From CAZQIC01 sp964593555 (GTDB lineage Bacteria > Bacteroidota > Bacteroidia > JAFLBG01): a stretch of 16,524 bases of DNA. Below the pieces are notes generated by a model, which was given only the letters and a program-made list of their open reading frames with translations, did not search any database and had not been told where the DNA came from. The stretch lies in assembly GCA_964593555.1 (NCBI GenBank), contig CAZQIC010000110.1:1-16524 (forward strand), written 5' to 3'. This document shows positions 15,221 to 16,524 of the stretch, in pieces (the first letter of the stretch is position 1; each line of letters starts with the position of its first letter). A program made the position numbers and the translations under genes.

Positions 15221-15571
15221 TTAATTTCGTTCAATTCTTATTCTGATATCTGAGGAATTTATACTTGAGTGAAAAAAGCGAAGAATTGGAAGCATTGATT
15301 TTTTAATCATTAATGAGTCATAATTGTGAAACGTGATTTCATAACTTTCTATTTTTGTGATATCGAAATAGAAGTATCTAACAGCATTAAAGTCTCTTAC
15401 CTTTAAATTATATTCTTTTATAGGAATGTATTCGTTTGTTGATTTATCAACTATGCTGATTCTAAAGGAATTTAATTCGACATTGTGCCCACCAACAATA
15501 TATATGTTGTATTTTGCGGGAAGCAGGTCGATTGTCTTCGGGCCGTCTGTAAGTTTGATTGTTGGAATCAT
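15221..15571 (-). CDS. hypothetical protein, unknown function
   Basis: A 116-residue protein that I do not recognise. It has no signal peptide, no membrane segment and no cysteine. Alternating hydrophobic and polar residues (KYNIYIVGGHNVELNSFRIS, VRYFYFDI, SYEITFHN, SDIRIRIERN) suggest an all-beta fold, perhaps a small sandwich domain. The composition is AT-rich like its neighbours. It stands alone, with the cupredoxin gene 80 nt downstream and the broken antirepressor gene 171 nt upstream. The ATG at 15569-15571 is the only suitable start near the frame opening. It could be an accessory gene that came with the adjacent phage-like gene, but nothing in the sequence proves that. Confidence 0.5.
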   Translation of the reverse strand: MIPTIKLTDGPKTIDLLPAKYNIYIVGGHNVELNSFRISIVDKSTNEYIPIKEYNLKVRDFNAVRYFYFDITKIESYEITFHNYDSLMIKKSMLPILRFFHSSINSSDIRIRIERN

Positions 15572-15645
15572 TCATTAATCAAATTCAGCTGGTAAAAATA
15601 CTTTTTTTTCTCACAAGATAGGCAACTCATGAATTTACTTCACAA

Positions 15646-15657
15646 AGATTGCAATCT
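15646..15657. promoter_or_regulatory. 12-bp perfect palindrome upstream of the hypothetical gene
   Basis: AGATTGCAATCT is a perfect palindrome about 75 nt upstream of the start at 15571. It could be a binding site for a dimeric regulator, but a 12-mer palindrome in AT-rich DNA also arises by chance. Confidence 0.25.
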
Positions 15658-15681
15658 AAAATGTAAAGAGTATTGGAAATA

Positions 15682-15689
15682 CAAAGATA
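15682..15689 (-). promoter_or_regulatory. candidate -7 box for the hypothetical gene
   Basis: TATCTTTG on the minus strand matches the Bacteroidota -7 consensus TAnnTTTG exactly, about 110 nt upstream of the start at 15571. No TTG is seen at the expected -33 spacing. Confidence 0.3.
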
Positions 15690-15742
15690 AAGGATGGGTT
15701 GTTTAGGATATTTGTAAAAGCAGGAGGACTTATTTTTTTGTT

Positions 15743-16524
15743 TTAATTTTTTTGTGGCTTTTGCAATTTTTTGTGTGGTACTTTTATTTTAGTACTTAAT
15801 GATGTCACTACTTTTTTACCGGTTTTTGCTTCAAGCTCTCGTCTCGCTACTCTTGCAACTTTGCCACCCTGTTTCGCCACTTTCTTGCTTTCTTCAAAAG
15901 TTTCCGGTTTTACGGCTTGCGAAATATCTTTTGTTGATGCCTCGGCAAGCATGTTCAGGATCAATTCGGTATTCGTCATATTATCTCGTAAATTTTCTTT
16001 TTTTAAGCCTTTTAAAATTTTGTATTGTTTTGTTGTTTTATCTGCCCAAGCTCTGGTAATTATGTCCGCAAGTGTTGCAAATTGTTGACCCTCTTTTTAA
16101 TCCACGTTTTCTCCATTCATCAGTGAGTTCTTTACGTATTTCAATGCTTTTTTATGCGTTGATTTATCCAGTTTTCGGAATAGGCTAACTGTAAATATTG
16201 TTCTAAGGCTCTGTCAATACTAAGTTCAGGGTCCTGCATTTCGTCTAACCGCTCATTTGCAATTTGAGCGAGCCAAAGTTTAAACGGCTCCGCTTTTGGC
16301 GATGGGATAGATTGTATTAGTCTGAAAAGTTGTTCTGTATTTGCCACATCAGTTTTGTAATATTTTCCATCAGTAGCTTTCATTTTCAGTTGTCCGATTT
16401 TTTCGGACAACTCGCTCCCTTCTTTCCTGAGTTTAGATTTTAAGTCACCCCAATATTTCCTTGGCCTGTCACTTCCTGCTAAAATTTCAATTACATCAAT
16501 AACTGAAAAATACCATTGCTCTTG
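15743..16524 (-). pseudogene. phage antirepressor / DinD-like (Bro-N) gene, frameshifted twice, 5' end beyond window
   Basis: Three frames join into one protein. From the window edge, QEQWYFSVIDVIEILAG, then RPRKYWGDLKSKL, SEKIGQLKMKATDGKYY and IQSIPSPKAEPFKLWLAQIA form a Bro-N (phage antirepressor) domain, ending NWINQRIKKH at a stop (16141-16143). Skipping one A in the A6 run (16148-16153) continues as SIEIRKELTDEWRKRGLK. Skipping one A in the A5 run (16094-16098) continues as EGQQFATLADIITRAWADKT and on through ILNMLAEASTKDISQAVKPE and VAKQGGKVARVARRELEAKT to the TAA at 15743. This is the full order of the chromosomal DinD-like/antirepressor family of about 270-290 residues. Only about the first 15-25 residues lie outside the window. 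DinD in E. coli is DNA-damage inducible. Both breaks are +1 in A runs, so sequencing error and genuine decay are both possible. Confidence 0.85.

Noticed and set aside
16141..16410. A separate 89-residue gene starting at TTG 16408-16410, and a separate 78-residue gene at 15743-15979
   Set aside because: The frame stays open to the window edge with Bro-N sequence, and both pieces are parts of one antirepressor-like protein split by frameshifts.

Overview
The window is a stretch of a Bacteroidota genome, and every supported gene is on the minus strand. Four things point to this phylum: three products end in a type IX secretion (T9SS) type A sorting domain, one of them built of SprB-type repeats; a complete moxR/DUF58/bat (aerotolerance) operon is present; starts mostly lack Shine-Dalgarno sequences, and exact matches to the Bacteroidota -7 promoter box (TAnnTTTG) occur; and the DNA is AT-rich. 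A run of 10 Ns at 8426-8435 shows that this is scaffolded draft sequence.

In transcription order (high to low coordinate), the right end (15743-16524) holds a phage antirepressor/DinD-like (Bro-N) gene that runs off the window edge and is broken by two single-base A-run frameshifts. Next come an unrecognised 116-residue protein (15221-15571), a secreted cupredoxin with a T9SS tail (14535-15140) followed by a strong hairpin terminator, and a small membrane-anchored protein (14106-14444).

The core, 5673-13937, is one tightly packed operon: moxR, a DUF58 VWA protein, a DUF4381-like membrane protein, batA, batB, batC, batD and batE. The genes from DUF58 to batE overlap or lie within 26 nt of each other. 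MoxR is an AAA+ ATPase. DUF58, BatA and BatB carry VWA domains with MIDAS metal sites. BatC and BatE carry TPRs, and BatD and the DUF4381-like protein put large domains on the periplasmic side. The likely product is an envelope complex in which the ATPase remodels or loads VWA partners. A candidate -7 promoter box and an inverted repeat lie directly upstream of moxR, and 7-nt-period repeat tracts flank moxR on both sides.

After batE come two peptidase genes 6 nt apart: a T9SS-exported M36/M4-like zinc protease (3795-5630) and a cytoplasmic M42-like aminopeptidase (2877-3788). The left end holds a 723-residue secreted protein of eight SprB-type repeats (495-2666) and a small lipoprotein gene (77-484) 10 nt behind it.

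I see no mobile element, CRISPR array, tRNA or rRNA, and no gene-free stretch longer than 300 bases. The bat operon is a known system. The less ordinary points are the assembly gap in batC that can be closed by eye, the antirepressor pseudogene, the repeats and putative operator around moxR, and the adhesin/lipoprotein pair.
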